A stretch of 64,000 nucleotides of DNA from Branchiostoma floridae (Eukaryota; Chordata; Leptocardii; Amphioxiformes; Branchiostomatidae). This document shows, piece by piece, positions 36,001 to 51,000 of the stretch (the stretch's first letter is position 1; each line of letters begins with the position of its first letter). Made by a program: the position numbers and the translations under genes. The DNA lies in assembly GCF_000003815.2 (NCBI RefSeq), contig NC_049979.1:13920850-13984849 (forward strand). Reading direction: 5' to 3'. The notes below the pieces were generated by a model, which did no database searches, was not told the origin of the DNA, and saw only the letters and a list, made by a program, of their open reading frames with translations.

Positions 36001-39000
36001 AGATCACAGAATCACTCATGACAGTAACATCAGCAGCAGGGATGCCTTCAGGTGTGCTGGAGGGGGTTGCTTGTCTCTCCGGCATGCTCCGTCCAGTCCC
36101 CACAACTGTGTGAGCCTCTACATGGTAGATGTAGGTTGTACTTGGCGTGAGACCTGAGTCAGTGAAGTTCATGTCACCTCCACTGTAGATGACACTACCG
36201 TCCCTCACCAGCTGGTAGTGGGTGATGATGCCGTTTGGACGTCCTGGTTCTGACCAGTACACCTCAATTTCAGTTGAGCTCACCACTACAAATCGAGGGC
36301 GAGACACCTCTGAAAAATCAACACAAGAAATATGTTATACTTAATCGTGTTGATTTGGGCTTGCATAAATCTAGCTATTAGCTGCGCATGTGCCGTGACC
36401 TCCGCCCTCGCGTGACTCAGCCTAACACGGCCGAGAGGCATAGATTCTAGGGTTCCGCTCATGTTTCTTAGCATTAAAGTTTTCTTCCAAGCCCATCCTA
36501 GTCTCTTTGCCATTATGAGTGAGAGTGCAGATAACTAAGTAAACAATCTATCTTCAACTATCATGTCCAAAAATGCAAGGATGACTACAAGGGGTTGAAC
36601 CTGGGAAAGTTTAAAGGTTTAACAGTGTAAATCTGGTGGGGAATAACTCTATATCTGCACTAAAATGATACGCAACATGTCTTCTGTATTTGTTTTGTCC
36701 ACTTTTCAAACAGTGTCATTGATGAAGCTCTTCAACAAGTGTCATTGATATGGGTAAACTTTTATTGAGCCTACCTTGTGGAGTGTCCTGTCCTGTCATG
36801 CCCACCGCAGGGTCAGAGGTCGTGCACCCAGCTGCTGTACAGGCCGTCAGGCTGTAACTGTACTCCGTGTAGGGGTCCAGACCTGCAGAAAGGGTTTAAT
36901 AGGTGTAAGTACAATTCTGTGAAACAATTCTCTTGAGAGATATAAGGTATATGTAAGTGATAACTAAAGATGTCTCAGCTCTTGAACCATTTAGAATTGT
37001 GATGTACTAACAGAACTTTAAGTTGAAATATTGCAATACATGGATATATTTTGTACAGTTTCTGATTGTTATATTTTACGTTTTAACAGTGGGATGGATC
37101 TTGCTACAGGGGAAAATTATATGGCCTGTAAGGTTATCTTCATACCAAATCTCACTTCAGCTCATACGTTACTGTCAATTGGCTGGAAATAAATGTAGTT
37201 TTCACTTACCCGTGTGTAGGTACTCCTTGGGATCATCCATGTCCATCTGTGTGTATAACACAGTTTGGGATGTTTCATTGACCAGGTTCAGACGGTACTC
37301 GCGGATGATACCGTTGGGCTGCCCTGGCTCTCCCCAGGTGATGCTGAGGCGGGAGGAACTGACGGCCACAATGGCAGGAGGCTGTACCTGAGCGGGGGCC
37401 ATCTGAAGGGTAGCAACTGTCACCTGAAAAAACATTTCACAATCAATATCAGCTGGGCTATTTCTCCACCAGCTAGGACTCATACCACCACCTGTATACC
37501 TGAGGTCATACTTCTTGACTCCACTTTCTAGATTCACAACATCTTAAGAGGGCAACAGAATGTGCATTTGTCTAATGTGGTTTGCATATTTTAGATTACT
37601 GTAGGGTGTTAAGGTTTGGAAATGTCATCTTAGCTGCAGCTCTCTTTCAACACAAAAGAATGCTCCCTATACAAAAGATAAACCAAAAATAAGAAACACG
37701 TAAAATCTGTATTAAAGAATGAAGATTGTTTATGTAGTAATTACCTCCTCACTCTCCCCAAACCCAGCACTGGTGTAGGCCCGTAGTTTGTAGATATACT
37801 CCTGGTAGGGTCTGATGTTCCCCAGGTCTCGGTACTGCCTGGCCAGTCCCTGGTACACTTGCCTGAAGATCTGACCGGCACCGTCCGCACGCAGCAGAGA
37901 GTAGCGAATGATCGCACCTATGGGGTAGAAAACAGTCAACAAGTTGAATGATAGCATGTATCTAGACACTAAACGTATCATTAATGAGTGACAGTGCCTT
38001 TAGCATCCCTAGTATCAAAAGTTATTAGTAAGAGTATGTACAAATGACCTTTTCTCTGGGATTCATATTCACACTAGCCTTTAGCTTTGGTTAAGACCAG
38101 TATAAACTTGATGATTGATTTCTCAGAATATGCTAAGAAAGAAATAAGGCTGACCTTGGGTGAACTTGGGTCATGCACATGTCAAACTAACTGAACAAAA
38201 AAGGCCATTTGCTTCTTGAACATAAGTAACGAAAAGAATAGCATCATGAATGCAACATATAAAATCATTCTGACCTTACATTCTGTCAGAGAGTTATTAG
38301 TTATCATCATGACCTTTAACTCTGCATGTGTTACAGGTCAAATATCTTATGCACTGCTTTTTATCAAATGATACAGTAAGTGAGTGTGAGGGGATAACTG
38401 GGTTACCGTTGGGTTTTCCTGGCTCATCCCACGCAAGGTTGACGACGTTGTACTCCCCCTCTGTAACAGACCACTCGGGTGGAGACACCTGCTCTGGTGA
38501 TGACTCCCGTGTTCGTGCCATGGAGGCGTCGCTGGTTCCCTCCCCTCCAGCATTCACCACCACCACCTGATACTCATACTGGGTGTACGGCTCCAGGCCA
38601 TTGTCTGAAAAGCAGTCAACATGATGCCATTAGTACCTCTTTTAATTGGTAGTGCTATATATAACCTACATAAAGGTTGATAAGCTTGGCAGTTTTGTTT
38701 TGCTACTATGATGAATGACCTATGACCAGTTTTCAAGTGTAAATGTTGTCAAGCAGTCTAATGTTTTGGTTAAATGTTGCTTAAATTTTGGGACTTGTAT
38801 GGATTTCCGTAATCCTGGATTGTTTTATCAGGATCATCAATATGCAGACAACAAATTAATCAGTCCTGACCTGTGAAGATGAAGACATTGGTCCCACCAG
38901 TGTAGACATCTGATGTTTCCTGTGTACAGATGCCAGGGTTGGAGGTGGGCTGGGGTGTGGAGGAGACTGCCCCATCATATGCCCCCTCTACTATTGTACA

Positions 39001-42000
39001 TATACTGGAGCTTGTGCTGAAGTCACATCTGCAGATTGTAGCATAAGCCGAGACATAAGTTAGTACCAAAAGAAGATTTGATATCATGTAAGGTAACATA
39101 ATGTACCTGAGCGGGGTCATGTATCAACCAGGGGTCTTGGTCCTTAAAGCTAGAAGCAAAGCATACAGCTGCAACATTTACTGTATATTTTACACCAGGA
39201 CCATTTTGTATTTGCCTTTAGAATTATACATGCATTCCCTTGGCACTACAGTGACTGTGTCATACTAAGTACCATAATCCAAAATAGCATGATATGTTCA
39301 AATTGATCATCCCTCCAACATCTCTCACCTGTTACAATATGCTGCTGTAGTCTGGCTGATGGGGCATGTTACTCCATCCCCACAGTCACTGAATGATGAA
39401 GTGATGCGATATGGTCGGTCAGCACACACATGGGTGGCACTGTTGTACCCAACATTGTTACAACAGGAGAAGTCGGGCCGGATCAGGTTCAATCCACAGC
39501 ACTGACGGTTGTCATTGTTCTTGTCATCTTCACTGTCATATGAATGGACCTGTCAAGTGAAGAACCGAAAAAACAATAAACAAAAATTAAGATATCATGT
39601 AATAATCGTAATAATTGCACTAGGGAATTTCATGGGGGTGTATGTCTACCATATCTCCACAATGACCAGGAGGTCAAGGGACTAGGTAGGTAGGTAGGCA
39701 GGCAGGATGTAGCTTATCAATGGACATTATGGAGCATCAATCCTTTAATGATATATTTATCATCATTATGACAGCAATGCTAACTTGACTAGTGTTTAAA
39801 ATGTTAAGTTCTTGAGAAGATTTGATAGCAGACATCAATTTTATTGCCAAGTATCTAAAAGAAGTAGACACAAGCTAGGCTGTTATTTACCCTGGCACTG
39901 CCACTGTCACTCTCACAGCATCTGGTGGTGGCAGCAGCTACGTACGAGTTGCCACAGCAGAAGCTTCCGGAGTCTGCAGCATAGGCCTGGCCATCCTCCT
40001 CCCCCCCGCAGCATGTCATGTCCTCCTGCACCATGCTGCCTCCACAGCACTGACGCTCATACCCATCAAACAGCATGCCTAAACAACAGTAAACAATGCT
40101 TATTATAAACACCACAGAAAGATTATCAAATTAAACACAATGGGGTTGGCATAATCTTACTCCCATCGTAAACCTGTCCAAATAGTATAGAAATATTGTA
40201 AACAAAGCACTGATCTGTAATATGATAATGAATGGTAGATATCAATAATGTATAAGGAAGAACAAATCACAGAGACTACATTTGGATAAAGACTGCCTGT
40301 GTAAAAGGAAATTATTTCACTTGTGGTGATTTGTTCAGTGGATAACTTGAAGTATAGCAGGTAATGATGATATACCAATATATCAATAATATATATATCA
40401 GTAATATATAAAAGTCAGTTATCAGTCTTCACATCCATACTAGATGTTAGGATATTAGGTTTGTTCCTGTTTGCTTACACTCACCTCCACAGCAGACCTG
40501 TCCTTGTGAACTGTAGAAGGGAACATCTCCGCAGCAGGCATCACCACTGCCTACAGACACTCTGTCCTGGTCAGGGCTGGGGCAGCAGATCTGATCGGGA
40601 CCGACTTCCACGTACTGTCCACCGCAGCACTGGTGATTCTCCTGCTGGGGGTGGAGCTGTCCTCCACAGCACACGTCTGACGGATCACCCCTCCCCGTGA
40701 TGTAACTGGTGTTGCAGCATTCGTAGCCTGGTACTGTGTTGTACAGGGTACCATCACAGCAGTCACGGGCACCAGAGTAACACTGGGTCCCACACAGGCT
40801 CTCAGCGCTGTCACACTCGATGTAGGAGCAGACATCAGCATCAGGGTTGGGTGTTGGAGCAGGTCTGGGGAGTTAGATATCCAGATTAGAAGACTATTTG
40901 ACTTAGTTCCTCTTTTGTGTGCACTGGCTTGGAAAAAGGTATTTCTACTTGTCAAGTTTTGACAACCATTGCTCACCCCCATTTTTCTTGAGGCTATTTT
41001 TTCCAGATTACCAACAATATCAAATCCAATGCCATATTCAATTGAAAGAATCATAAAACTTATTGATGTCTTGACCTGCAAGAACAAACATTATTTTCAC
41101 ACCATTAGGACAGCAGCAATGGAGACAACTTACGCAACAGAACAAGGCAAGTAAGCTGTTCTGGATATCCTGTATCCTTGGATGATACCATTAGGCTGAG
41201 CAGGGGGTGACCAGGTCATGCGAATAGAGCTGGAGCTGAGGACCTGCAGAGTGGGTGAGGCTATCCCAGATGGTGCCGTCTCCAGGGTGGTGACTAGTGT
41301 ACCCTCACTGACCAGACAAGCAAACACCGTGCACACCTCCACCTGGAGACATTAACAGGAAAGACAGAAACTTTGTCAGAGTGTATGTACGCAAAAGGGA
41401 AACTTAAAGAAGCTGAGGCATACTCGAATAAATATGGATGTAACATGACATTCTTCCTACAGCAAAACTGTACTGTTCTGCTCAAATAGGGAATAACAAA
41501 ATACTTGACACCATCCCCTTTGGGCTTTCTTTCTATTTAATAGAGAAAAGAGAAAGTACATCTGATTCATGACAAATTCAGAACAAAATACATCAAAACC
41601 CAAAGTTCCACTGTAGAAGCACATGTGCATGCACATACATGAATGGTACCGAAAACATAACATTCTTAGTGAAAATAAAAAGCCCAAGTATGTACCTGTA
41701 TGGTGTAGATTGTGTAGGGCTGCAGTTGTCCCACGATGTAAGAGCCTGCTTGTGTCATCCCAGTGGAGATGTTCTGTATGAGCTGGTTGTTTCCAGACAC
41801 GTAGATGTTGTAGGCTGTGACCTGTCCATTAGGTGTCTGTGGTGCTGTCCAGCTGACTCGCACCTCTGTGCCGCTAACTACTGAAGTGACTGGTGGGTCC
41901 AAACCTTCAGGTGCTAAGGAAAGTGAAACAAGAGTACTTACAACTCCCATATCAATTTTAGATCCCATTGACATTAAAGAGAAGCCGTACTGAAGTGCTT

Positions 42001-45000
42001 TCCAATGGCAATGCAAGTGATATTTGATATATTTAGCAAAATGTAGATTCTGTTTTCTTTGTTAAACTATTCTGAAACAAATTACAACATAAACTGCCCA
42101 TAAAGATTATTTTATAAGAAATCACAGACCCCTGAACAAGGGGATTGACCCTGCTGAGCTTAATCAAAGGCCAGTGAACTAAAACGGTATCTCTCCTTGG
42201 TGCTGAAATTATTATTGAAGCTATCAACTGAAATTTTTTGCTAGCAAGCTGAAAACATCACCACAGACAATGAAAAATTCATGAAGTACACTTATAAATG
42301 AGCTATGATTTAATTTCTATCTCTTAAGATTCAACATTTTGTGTTTCATTGATTCTCTTGCATTTGCTGTATGAGCTGGATCAGCATGTTATGATAAAAA
42401 TTATTTATTTTCCAATTCTTATCATTAGACTAAGGGATAGGTGGAGGAAGGGCCTATCATTGAAAGCACAGCAGAGAACAACTCACTTCCATCCATGGTA
42501 GTTGCTACAGCAGGAGTGCTGTCGATGGTGTGGGCACCATTATCTATGGTGATGATGAAGCTGTAGAGCGTGCTTGGTCTGAGGTCTCCCACCACCGTTT
42601 CAGTGTCAGAGGGTGGGAATGACATTGTTTGCATCATGCCACCACCTGTGTACCTGAGGTCATACCTCTGGACTCCTCCTTGTAGATCAACAACACCTTA
42701 AGAGGAAAGTAGGATATAAATTTTGTTTAATGTACATGACATCATCTTTGGCATCTGTATTTTCAAAGTGTTGTGCATTTTTATGTAGCCCGTAAAGCTT
42801 TTGATAAAAACTGTACAAAAGAGGAGATTTTCATTATTGCAATGATACGTAAGCAAAAGCAGTTAATGAAACCTTGGAAATAGGATTACAACTCACTGGG
42901 TGGTGTCCACTGCACCCTGATAGCAGTGTGATTGAGGGTTGTAGCTGTCAGGTTGGCAGGAGCGGTAGGAACACCTGGTAGGGTGGTGGCCTCTGTAGCA
43001 TTACTGGTGTAGGGGCCGATGTCATTGTATACTGTCACCTGGTACTCATAGGTGGTGTACCTGGGGGGTAGGGGATAAACAACTTTATTCAACTCGCCAT
43101 TTAATCTATACAAATGCAGATGGATTCTTCTGAAGATCTACCATAACCACACCAAATGACTTATAATAATTGAGAAAGAAAGAACATCATTTACATGAAA
43201 GGCCATTTGGCAGCCAAGCCTGGCAGTAAACAAGAAATGAATGACCTTACCTGGAAAGACTTCTGTCATCATAGGACAGACCAGTGCCAGAATACACAGA
43301 CACGGGCGACAGTAGGTCTGGAGGTGCTGGTACTAGAAGCTGCCTGGTCTTGGTACGAATAAGCTCATATCGGATGTTGGGCCCATTTGGGAATGTAGGA
43401 GGCTGCCAGAAGATAGAGATGTAAGAGTCGCTGATGGGCGTGGCCTCTGGAGCAGCCTGTCCTGCAGGTACTGTAGCCTGGGTGGAGGCTGCGGTGGCGC
43501 TGCTCTGGGTACAGCCAGCTGCAAGGAGGGGTCAAGGTTCCATTATTTTTTTCTCACATACAAATGTATATAATGTTGTAATGTCTTATGATATCACAAT
43601 GTTCTAATTATGTTAAGAATTTCCACCCTACCTGCTGTGCAAGCCTGAATGCTGACAGAATAGCTGGTGTATGGAACCAGGCCCACCACCGTGTAGGAGG
43701 TAAGGTTGGTATTGGTCAGCTCGATCCTTGGGTCAGGCATCCTGATGACATATCTGGTCAGGGCACCGTTAGGTTGGCTCGGTGCCAGCCAAGTCACAAA
43801 CATGGAGGTGGGGCCAAGAACCTGGACTGTGGGAGGGGTCAGGCCTGCTGGTCCTGGGGATAAAGAAATTGTTTTGTTTGTGTCACATAAACTCTGCCAG
43901 AAAGTACATGACATACATGTAGATAGTATAGATACATGTATATATAGGTACCAAATCATACGTTTAGCCCCTGGATGGTCTAAAGATGCAAAATACCAGC
44001 ACAGTAGCACTAGCAAGTAAAGAAAAACACATAGAGATTGACACAGACACTAGATGAAGTGGGATAGGAATGATATTTTGCTTTCCATAGTGGAATACAG
44101 GGGTACCTAAAACAACAAAAGCTAATTGTTCTCCTTGTGACGCCAGGAAAAGGAAGTGCTACCTCTAGAAGTGCAGGTAGGTTGAGAGAGAGAACAGGCA
44201 GAGGAAGAGTTCTTTCTGCTGCCTGTAGAGAGAAAAAAGCACGGAGGAGAAAGACTTTAAACATGTACAACAAGATCACACCGTTTACATTCATGGCATG
44301 TCTAAAACATTGAAATTATAGCTTTCTAGGACCATAAGAGTGATCTTATTAGAAGCACAAGGAAGTACTGGATTTCACAAGTGTTCAATAAAATTAATTT
44401 TATGGATGTCATCCCCTGGAGATGCCAAAACCAATGGAAGAGAGCAAAAAGAATCAGGCAGAAAGAGAACTTGTTTAAGTTCAAAACTTAAGGAATACAA
44501 AACTGGTAACACAAATTGTACCATAGAAAATGTATCAATGATAAATCAGTGTGCCCTCAATTCAAAGAAAGCAACTTAGAAAAAAAAAGGCATTAAACTT
44601 GACTTACTTGCTGCTTGTGTAGTGACTTCAGCCCAGTCACTGTATGCTGGCTCAGTGATATCTTGCACATATGCCAACATCCTGTACTCATATGTGGTAT
44701 AGGGTTGCAAGGTATCAGACTGGTCCAGATATGTCCGTGACTGTGTGGGCAGGAAGTTGGCCACCACATCTGGGGCACCAGAAGAGCCTTTCAGTCTTCT
44801 CTGAAGTGTGTAGAGCCTCAGAATACCATTGGGTGAAGAGGGCTCAGACCATCTGATGGTGACCGATGTTGGGGTTTGTGAGCTAAGACTGGGCGGGGCA
44901 AAGGACCCGGGTGTGGCCGGTGGAGTTGTCACGGTGACGGAGTTACTGCTGGAGGTACATCCCTCCCTGGTACAGACCTCCACTCTGTAGGTGTAGTCTG

Positions 45001-48000
45001 TATACGGTGTCAGGCCCTCCATTCGGTACTCGGTTACGTTACTGGGAACCTGCAAACAGAAGAACAGGCATTTGAAGGGAAAGTACCAAATGCACCTTGC
45101 CACTAAAGTGGGATTCTAATCTGTAAATTTCTGTGCAGTTACATGTACGTGTATAATGCTTGCCAACCAGAATCCACCTTGCTGATATGGAACCCATATC
45201 CCTTACTGGAGAGTTAAGTTGTGGCTGCTGCATATCATTGAGTCTGCACAAATCTTCTTTGTCATCCTTAAAAAGCAGCTACTACAAATCATTTACCCAA
45301 ACACATACACATACAATGTATTTCTGACATGAAACGATAAAGACTGTAAGAAAACAGTATGCTGCTACACATCTCCAAGTTTTGGGCTCCACAAACCGTC
45401 ATTACTCACATGTAGAAGGTGGCAGTGGCAGTTAAAGAAACAATAAAACATGGCCGTTGCAATGAATAAGTTAACAGGAATTAACCAACAACGACCTCCA
45501 CATAAATGGTTGTAATGCCTAATGGTCTATGAAACATTTCTGAACCCTAGTTCCACATCAAGGTCCCATATGTCTCCAGTTCTCACTTTGAAAGAATGGT
45601 TGAGAATTACGAGGAGGGCCCCCTAGGAAACTACTTTTCCGAACACATTAAAACAAGGAGTGTACCAAATGACCCATCAAACAGTGAAGGATGTGGGGTA
45701 GGCTTATAGCACTACAACTATGGAATGGGAATGGAGTGAAGCAGGTAATTTATACAGTAACTAGGGATTTCAGCATGGCAAAAGTCAATGCCTTCATTCT
45801 CCTTGGAGAGCAAGAAACTTTAAATAATGCAGGGAGAGATCCTCAGTCATTCACAAAACTGCAGCCTGCATGTTGCTGAGGAGATGGTTGGAGATTATGG
45901 ACATTCTTGATGAATGACAACAAAGGATGGGGTCAGGTTAGGGTCTTGGATGGCCTTAAAGCCTATCCACTAAAATGTCACTTAAAACAGCCAATTCTTT
46001 TTAAAAAATTACCTGTTAAATCAGCTGTGATGTACAGAAATTAAAGACTTTAAAATTATCCTCTCCAGCAAGCAATGAATGTCTACATTTCTGCACAATC
46101 CTACCAGCTAATTTCTTGTATAGATGCCTGATTCTTCAGAGAGTGGGATAAGTAAACATTGATTGTATTGAGTGATTGCTGCTGTGCTGATGCATTCTGA
46201 AATAAGTAGATTTTCACTACAGGCTTCACCTTCAGTACCAATATTGGCAGCTAAAATTATCAAAGTTAGAAACCAGGATGACCAGATGTGATGCACTATT
46301 TGCAGTTCAGGACACCCTCCTTGGTTTTATGGAGATATATACATCCACACAAATTACCTACCAACATAATCACTGTACAATGGCCCCATAGTCAGACTTC
46401 CAATTTTCACCTAAAGCTTCAGGAAATAAGAAAGCAGATATCCTATAAACCTGCTAACAGCATACATCCCTTTTTCATATAGGTTTAACTCTTTTCATTT
46501 GGGTCTTTATCAGGACCAACAACCCCAAGATAATGATGTGGCTTACATGCAGGGACATACACCAACCAGCTGTACCAGTCTGGTTAAAGCAGTCACCCCA
46601 CCTTACAAGGTCAGCATTCCATTTAGACTCATGTCCGCTCATTGCAACATCGTAAAGTTTTGAAACTCGATGCAGAGCAATTCATGCAGCATATCTACTT
46701 TGAACCTACCTACTTAAGCTTAGGGTCTTAGTGCATTGTGAAATGTCAGATTACTGTGTCCCCTAATCAGCAGTCTCCTCACATAGAAAATGGACATCAA
46801 GCTGGACCAAAGATTGTTCCTGCTGTTTGGGGGTCCAGGAATTGATGGATGTTTTTTTTGTTTTCAGAAATGAAGGGAGCAAGACTTGATCTGATAGCAT
46901 TGTTAGCAGAAAGTATCCCAAAACAATTACTTTTTAAAGGCTGCATTAGGCAGTCTGTTCTGATTTCCCTGTGACTGGAGTAGAGAGAAGCACACCATAA
47001 AATGATCACTATTACTTTGAAAAAAAAAAGCTCTTGCTCTTTGACGTTATTTTGATATGAGAAATATTTGAGGTACTTAACATTCATGACCATCCAATAC
47101 TAACACACTTGTGAATAGTCTTACTAAGCATTTCTTCATATACAAGGCATGAAATTGCACTTCCTTAACAGGACTCAAGCTTTAAATCTATACCATAAAA
47201 GCCCAACTATACCTGTCGGAGAGACACAAAGAGGCTGGTAGTTTGCTAAACAGACTGTCTGGACACAGATAATGGCATTTGCTCTACATAAGAATTACCC
47301 AGAGGGAGACATGAATGAGGATATTTGAATGCAGGAACAACTACTTGACAACTAAAAATCAAGACCATCATGTCCAGGACCAAAGATATACAAAAAAATG
47401 TTGCTGCAGTACCAAGGTCAACCAACAGGAGGCCAAAAATCAATCTTAACCATCAGATTTACTCCACCTACCCACCTAACATATACCAAGATCGTTATCC
47501 ATCCAGCAGATCTTCAGATTTATGCCTATATACATAATTGCATCATCCAGAGTAAAAACTATATCAGATCTTCATTTTTCATGGAGGTAAAGACCTAATA
47601 GTATATACTGCTGAATACTACATAAAGTATTGCCACTATAAAAAACAGAGACTAATGCCTCTTTTCTAGCACTAGTACTAGCCATGTGACATGAACACCA
47701 CAGAGCACATTACAGGGGAATAGCTGCTATAAATGTCAACGTTCCCTTCCATGGACCACCTTTCACCTACAAAAGGAAGACCTGACCTGCTGGCAATGGT
47801 CAGATAAGCAATCGTTTACTGAGTAAAACACAACAGTGCATTAATTCATTCATATTGATTACACTTAAGTGACACTTAAGTACATGTAGCTATCAATGGC
47901 CATGCAATGAAACGGTATAAAACTCAAAGTCAACAGCATTATAGTCACTGTGGTACTAAGCTTGATTTCTGGGTGAAACCAGAGTACCGGGTGACCCAAC

Positions 48001-51000
48001 TTCTGTACAAACACTTATTTATAGATATTTATTTAAGAAAGTAGGGTTTGGCCTGCAAAGTGACTACAGCAGCTTGCTACCACATGTGGTGGTCAACCAG
48101 AGAGACATGCTTGTTCTGGAGTCTACACAAGTATGCTGAACTCACTGTAACTTGTCGTGCGCTGTTCTGGTACAGTCGGTACTCTGTCAGGATGCCATTG
48201 GGCTCTGCAGGAGGCTCCCAGGTCACATGTAGGGTGTACGCATCTATCACTTCCACCAGGGGAGCGTCAATGGGACCAGGGCCTGAGGAGAACAAGAAAA
48301 TTAGAGAAGAATGAAACAGCCCAAAATTGATGTTTGGTAAGAAACATGAACTTATAAGTGTTAGAACCAAAGTCTGGACTTACATTCTTCAGTAGTAGGA
48401 ATTGTCTGACTATCAAAAAATCAATTGTTGATTGCAATTGCTGATCATGCCCAATAATCAAAAATCATGCCTAATTGCTTATGTCAAATTTTCACAGAAT
48501 AATTCCTGAGAGCCACGATGTCTGAAGTGTTTACAGTGATCAGATCAATTAAGCATATCAGGAAAGGCTAATTAAACCATTAATCAATGTGTGTGGCTGA
48601 CATTTATAGCCAACTTGCTGCTGACATCGTCTATAATCTGTGGTGTTAAATACATGTATTAGCATGGCCACCTGCTGCACCCATTCTTGCATTGACTTAA
48701 AACATTAATAAAGTGGAAAACCTTTTACCCCCAGTCATATAACACGATATGCTCAGAGTATGTTGTAGTGGACTGATAAGGCAATGGATAAGACAGTCTT
48801 TTTTTCAATGACTTACATGTGAGCATAACAAAATTACAGATTCCATAGAGTAATATTCCCTTCAACTGTCAAGCTAAAAATAATTTTCCCACCAAAATCA
48901 TTTTTGTAGAGACTTGTCAAGGAGTATTTGAACTTTAAAGTTAACAGATATCTTGGAAGACCTGACATGTGTGTACAACAGATATTGGAGAATTACTTAC
49001 GGTCCTCTGAGGTGAGCTGTGCAGCCCACTCACTCGGTGTTGAGCCATAGTTGTTTCCAGCGATCACCCTGAATTCATACTCTGTGTAAGGTCTCAGGCC
49101 TGTCTGTGTGTGACTCCTGGACGTAGATGGTCCAAAAACACTGTATAGGGAATAAGAAAAAATAAACATGTCAGAATGTCAAAAATGCATTTAATTCCCC
49201 ATAGATCTAATACGGACAAGCACAGAAATGAAATACTATATGATACTCTTTAAAGGCCTTCAAGTTTAAAACTGGAATAAAATGTTGCAAAATCAGGAAA
49301 GGTGAACAACAATTTTTCTTATGACTTCTCAAAGAAAAAATTCATTCCATATATCAGATAAACTATTTGAGTTCAACAATGGCTAAGCAAAACAGAAGGA
49401 TATTAACAACCAACAAGATCCCTAAACAGGGTGACAGGCTACATCAGAAACTCAGCTTGACAAAATTAAACAAATTCTCTCAACTTGACAAAATTCTCCT
49501 CTAGAACGATTCAGATATGATAATCCTTTTACCTGTTGGTTACCTCCGTTCCCTTACCCATCCACCAAGAATCAGTAGAATTAGACACCAGTTCAGGCAG
49601 AATGACTTGGGTCTTCAGAAAAGAGTAGAGGCGGAAGAAGAACAGCAACAGCACAAAGACCAGAGTCAGTGCAAACGAGAGGGAAACTTTGAAAGACATG
49701 GTGCAGGCAGGCAAGTTGCTTCTGTCCGGGCTGCTGACAGGGAACCTGCACCACCGAGAGCTGCGCACATTGTGACTGCTGCCTCCCAGCAAACAAACGT
49801 GTTGATCGTATCAGGAAATCATGCCCAGAATCACCAAGATCAGCAGTCTTGTTAATAATTCAATACAAAACGGAGCATAAATTTCCCGGACGTGGACAGC
49901 TGTTACCAATCAATTGGGACTGTGGAGGCTGGTGGCAATGAGAGCGCTGGTGATGGGGCATGACCACTAGGCTCTGGTTAATGGCAACTCACCTAGAGAT
50001 GTATTACCATTATAAATGGCACTAGTGCTTCCTCCTCTATTGGACAATAGTTCAGGTCTTTACATATCAAAACTGCTATTGTTCAGAATGCAGACAGCAA
50101 CAAACACATCAAGACAGGGAAGGTACAGTAATTGGGTCAGCAGGTACTCTGTCAATGAGGGATCTCAGTTGGCTCCTGCAGCTTCCTGCCACAGATAAGC
50201 ATCAGGAATGAGTCTGCTGGATAAGTTACCCCACTACAAATTGGGGATTCAAGTCACTCTCTGATGTCCTGGTGAGATTACATTTCCCCACCTACTCATT
50301 TACGTTGAAGGAGGCTAAAGCCTGCCCATTGCTTCTCCATTACTGCAGGAAGCAAGCTGCTGCTGCTGCTGAATTCAGCACATGAGTCAGACATATGCAC
50401 AAAGATCTAGTACCATGGTATGATTAGCCCTGGCAGAAGATAAGGTGCCCCACGTTGGAAGGAAATGTCAGCTTCACGCAAACACCTGACGTTGCAAGCC
50501 CAGCAGGTATTAAGATCAACACCGTTGGCATTTATACAGCATTGACTTTGATTCTCACCTCTATTTGCCACAACGGATAAAGGCATAAAGATCTTTCCAT
50601 ACCTCACGGCATTGTAGTCATACTTTAATTTGGACCTATCATACTTATCATAGATAGGGCTGACCCCGACTGTCCCTGTGGTGGTTTGGACAGCTCAGAG
50701 ATTAGGTTTGTCGATTATCTCTCTATATGCACTGCTTGTACTGTCGATTCTTGCAATCACACATCAGTCATGGCAAATAAGTCATGATTTCTAAAAACAC
50801 ATTTTCTGAATATGACAGGCTCATTTAGAGCTTCTTTGGCAAAACTATAGGTGACAGTACAGGAGACAAAGAAATTATGGTAGCTGATGACATGTGGGGT
50901 GCCTGTAGGACATGGATAATTCTGTCTTTTGGGCAAGCATCCCTACAAACATGATTGTCAAGGACAACATCTAAAATCAGCAAGTTTTAAGTGCCCCAGG

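Noticed and set aside
44163..44222. Small minus-strand interval with splice-like ends encoding ERTLPLPVLSLNLPALLE
   Set aside because: The flanking USH2A exons (44608 end, 43853 start) already join in phase 1 with an ordinary FN3 linker, so this would be an unneeded insert.
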